NCBI RefSeq assembly: GCF_002803085.1
Contig: NZ_NNBJ01000013.1
Span: 40,580 to 104,579 of the forward strand
Origin: Streptomyces sp. CB01201
GTDB lineage: Bacteria > Actinomycetota > Actinomycetes > Streptomycetales > Streptomycetaceae
DNA length: 64,000 nucleotides
Reading direction: 5' to 3'
Under the pieces are notes generated by a model. That model searched no databases. It was not told the DNA's origin and saw nothing but the letters and a program-made list of their open reading frames with translations. Position 1 is the first letter of the stretch; each line of letters begins with the position of its first letter. A program made the translations under genes and the position numbers. This document shows positions 63,201 through 64,000 of this stretch, one piece after another.

Positions 63201-63357
63201 GTCGGTCGCGGTAGCCGCCGAGGGCGAGGTCCTCCTCGGCGTTGGCGTCCTCGCGGAACCTCGCCGGGGCGGCGCCCCAGGCGTTCAGGACCCCGCGCCG
63301 CAGCCGCGCCGTCCCGAAGGGGTCGGCCCCTTCGGCCCCCATCGCCATGACGATCAC
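60247..63357 (-). CDS. Sacsin-like protein with N-terminal HSP90-type GHKL ATPase domain
   Basis: 1036 aa. N-terminal GHKL domain: LIVELAQNAADAAAR with catalytic-type Asn60 (residues 56-64), AANTGSPLDAVGVESLS and GRFGVGFAAVLAV (123-129), the lid/G2 box as in sacsin and HSP90. The remaining ~900 residues are acidic and Leu/Ala/Pro-rich, with no other domain recognised. It is probably cytoplasmic; chaperone-like or defence-associated roles are possible. Start GTG 63357 has GGAG 6 nt upstream, better than the in-frame ATG at 63348. It is flanked by repeat blocks on both sides. Confidence 0.8.
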   Translation of the reverse strand: MIVMAMGAEGADPFGTARLRRGVLNAWGAAPARFREDANAEEDLALGGYRDRLIVELAQNAADAAARANTTGRLRLTLHPATPDTPAVLAAANTGSPLDAVGVESLSTLRASAKRADTEVAVGRFGVGFAAVLAVSDEPAVVGRTGGVRWSLAEGRELAAEAALASPGLGDELRRREGHVPLLRLPLPAEGAAPEGYDTVVVLPLRDGTAEDLVRRLLDGIDDALLLTLPGLTEIVVETPDATRVLTRSVHEAYVHIDDSRDASVHRWRTVSHHGPIGKELLADRPVEERLRPHWTVTWAVPVDEDGAPERPRTAAVVHAPTPTDEPLGVPALLIASFPLDTARRHPAPGPLTDFLVQRAADAYAELLGAWRPVSTGVVDLVPGPLGRGELDGALRAAVLKRLPRVAFLAPAAPTEELVALRPFEAEVVEGAGVDTVRVLAEVLPTLLPGGLERRPELRALEVGRLSLGDAVERIAGAERAPEWWHRLYDTLAGVDPDRLSGLPVPLVGGRTAIGPRQILLPLADTPLDLGRLGLKVAHPDAAHPLLEKLGALPATPRAVLTTPQVRAAVAASLDSGEVWDEDGGLDADELADTVLTLVREANLEPGDEPWLGALALPDEDGELAPAGELVLPGSPFAAVIREGELAEVEGELAERWGVQPLTACGVLATFALVRAADVVLDPDELEPREGDFAEPDDAGLLDAVDVWCEDVLDRLPESPVPPVATEIVAVRDLDLVDDDAWPRALALLAQPPLRDALVQPVRVLLPDGTTESVRPYTAWWLRDHPVLAGRRPAGLRAAGSDPLLAGLYESVDATGFDDVQVLRALGVRTSVAALLDEPGGAAELLGRLADRDRTVSASQLHALYTALADLDPEQVTLPDELRAVVDGEVRVVDAADAVVADAPDLLPLAAGLPLLPVAPARAAELAELLQVGRLGEAAAAEVTSEGVEHAVPEAVRALLGPGTPSTYVEHEELRAGGVELDWRRAADGTVHASTLEGVAAGLAWATSQWPRRFEVAALLEDPSRTAELATARWFD

Positions 63358-64000
63358 GCCGTACTCCGCTCTGTCCTGCCCCGCGTCCCGGGACCGCGGC
63401 CCGAAGGTACCGCGCGCCGGGCCCGCCCCCTCAATCCCCCTCCCCCGGGGCTTGCCCCGGACCCCGGGGGTGCGGCGCCCCGGGGCACGCTGGGGAACGC
63501 TGCGGATGCGCTGGGGCTTCGCCCCGGGCCCCGGGGGTTTTGCCCCTCCCCGCCCCTTCCCGTAACCCTCCGGGGGTGGAATGGGGGTGGCTTCCCAGGG
63601 GCTGCGCCCCGGGTCCCGTTTGTTTCGGGTGCGAATCGTGCGTGGCTGGTCGCGCAGTTCCCCGCGCCCCCAACCCCCTGTCGGCCTCGCACCGTGCGTG
63701 GTTGCTCGCGCAGTTCCCCGCGCCCCCAACCCCCTGTCGGCCTCGCACCGTGCGTGGTTGCTCGCGCCCCCAAAATCCGTTTTCGTCCGCGGGTCGTGGT
63801 CGCTTCTCGCGCAGTTCCCCGCGCCCCTAAAAGCCGGTGCTGGCCCGCATCGGCATCCTCAGCCCGTCCGGCGATTGAGGACGAGCGCCGTTCAGGCGCG
63901 AACGGGGGTTCGAGGGGCGCAGCCCCTCAGGGGGTCTGGGGCGCAGCCCCAGGGCTCAGCTGATCCAATCCGCTGCACGGGCGGGTGGGTGGGCAAGATG
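63358..64000. repeat. Repeat-rich region at the right end of the window
   Basis: No gene seen. The first ~60 bp is the promoter region of the sacsin-like gene. The rest holds GGGGCTTGCCCC and GGGGCTTCGCCCC hairpins (63447-63520), a CTCCCCGCCCCTTCCCGTAAC segment, GGGGCTGCGCCCC, three GCGCAGTTCCCCGCGCC units (about 63651, 63707, 63808) with an exact 56-bp tandem duplication around 63671-63770, the 'CATCGGCATCCTCAGCCCG' element (63849-63868) and GGGGCGCAGCCCC hairpins to the edge. By the rule seen elsewhere a minus-strand gene should end just beyond 64000. Confidence 0.8.

Noticed and set aside
60196..63963. A 1255-codon open frame on the plus strand opposite the sacsin-like gene
   Set aside because: GC-rich third positions create long open frames on the opposite strand; its translation is low-complexity (Arg, Gly, Glu, Val) and the minus-strand protein has real GHKL motifs.

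Overview
The window is very GC-rich and gene-dense, with strong third-position GC bias, many GTG starts, short intergenic gaps and GC-rich intergenic repeats. The protein content and gene order (nad/pan/coaX; folP-folB-folK; folE-ftsH-hpt-tilS; dacB-ppa; a WhiJ-type XRE/ATPase/DUF397 locus) point to the chromosome of a Streptomyces species, in a core-like region. I saw no rRNA, tRNA, CRISPR, prophage or insertion sequence.

Layout. 0-6.4 kb: a translationally coupled cofactor operon on the minus strand (DUF2520 reductase-like gene, panC, nadB, nadC, coaX). 6.5-9.2 kb: a PLP lyase, then a small gene divergent from a DUF5937/ArsR regulator with two matched operator palindromes between them. 9.3-14.3 kb: a two-component system, a MidA/NDUFAF7-type methyltransferase, a tandem repeat block and an orphan nuoD. 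14.3-19.2 kb: a coiled-coil membrane protein and a divergent glycine-betaine/choline-type ABC importer. 19.2-22.3 kb: a membrane-anchored esterase divergent from an MprF-like aminoacyl-lipid synthase. 23-25 kb: a drug efflux MFS transporter divergent from its MarR regulator.

25-36.4 kb is a housekeeping stretch: folate genes (folP, an NTF2-like gene, folB, folK, DUF3180) converge on folE-ftsH-hpt-tilS, followed by a DUF2342 metalloprotease, dacB and ppa. 36.5-43.8 kb holds a ThrE-type exporter, DedA, YbjQ, glutamate decarboxylase, PadR, DinB and an aldehyde dehydrogenase. 43.9-45.9 kb is a WhiJ-like developmental regulator locus whose two outward promoters carry nearly identical 26-nt elements in opposite orientation. 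46.3-64 kb holds a FUSC transporter, DUF2786, a lipoprotein, an aldo-keto reductase, ThpR with a 28-aa membrane peptide, a MarR-MFS operon, a purine permease, a CtpE-like P-type ATPase and a 1036-aa sacsin-like GHKL ATPase.

The main signals needing explanation are: (1) a composite GC-rich repeat, two parts of it ordered and oriented the same way downstream of six genes; (2) the shared 26-nt element of the WhiJ-like locus; (3) the pairing of a MidA-type methyltransferase with an orphan NuoD that keeps the arginine known to be methylated in mitochondrial complex I; (4) several -10-like hexamers exactly 6-7 nt from start codons, suggesting leaderless transcripts. All functions are read from sequence alone; no database search was run.
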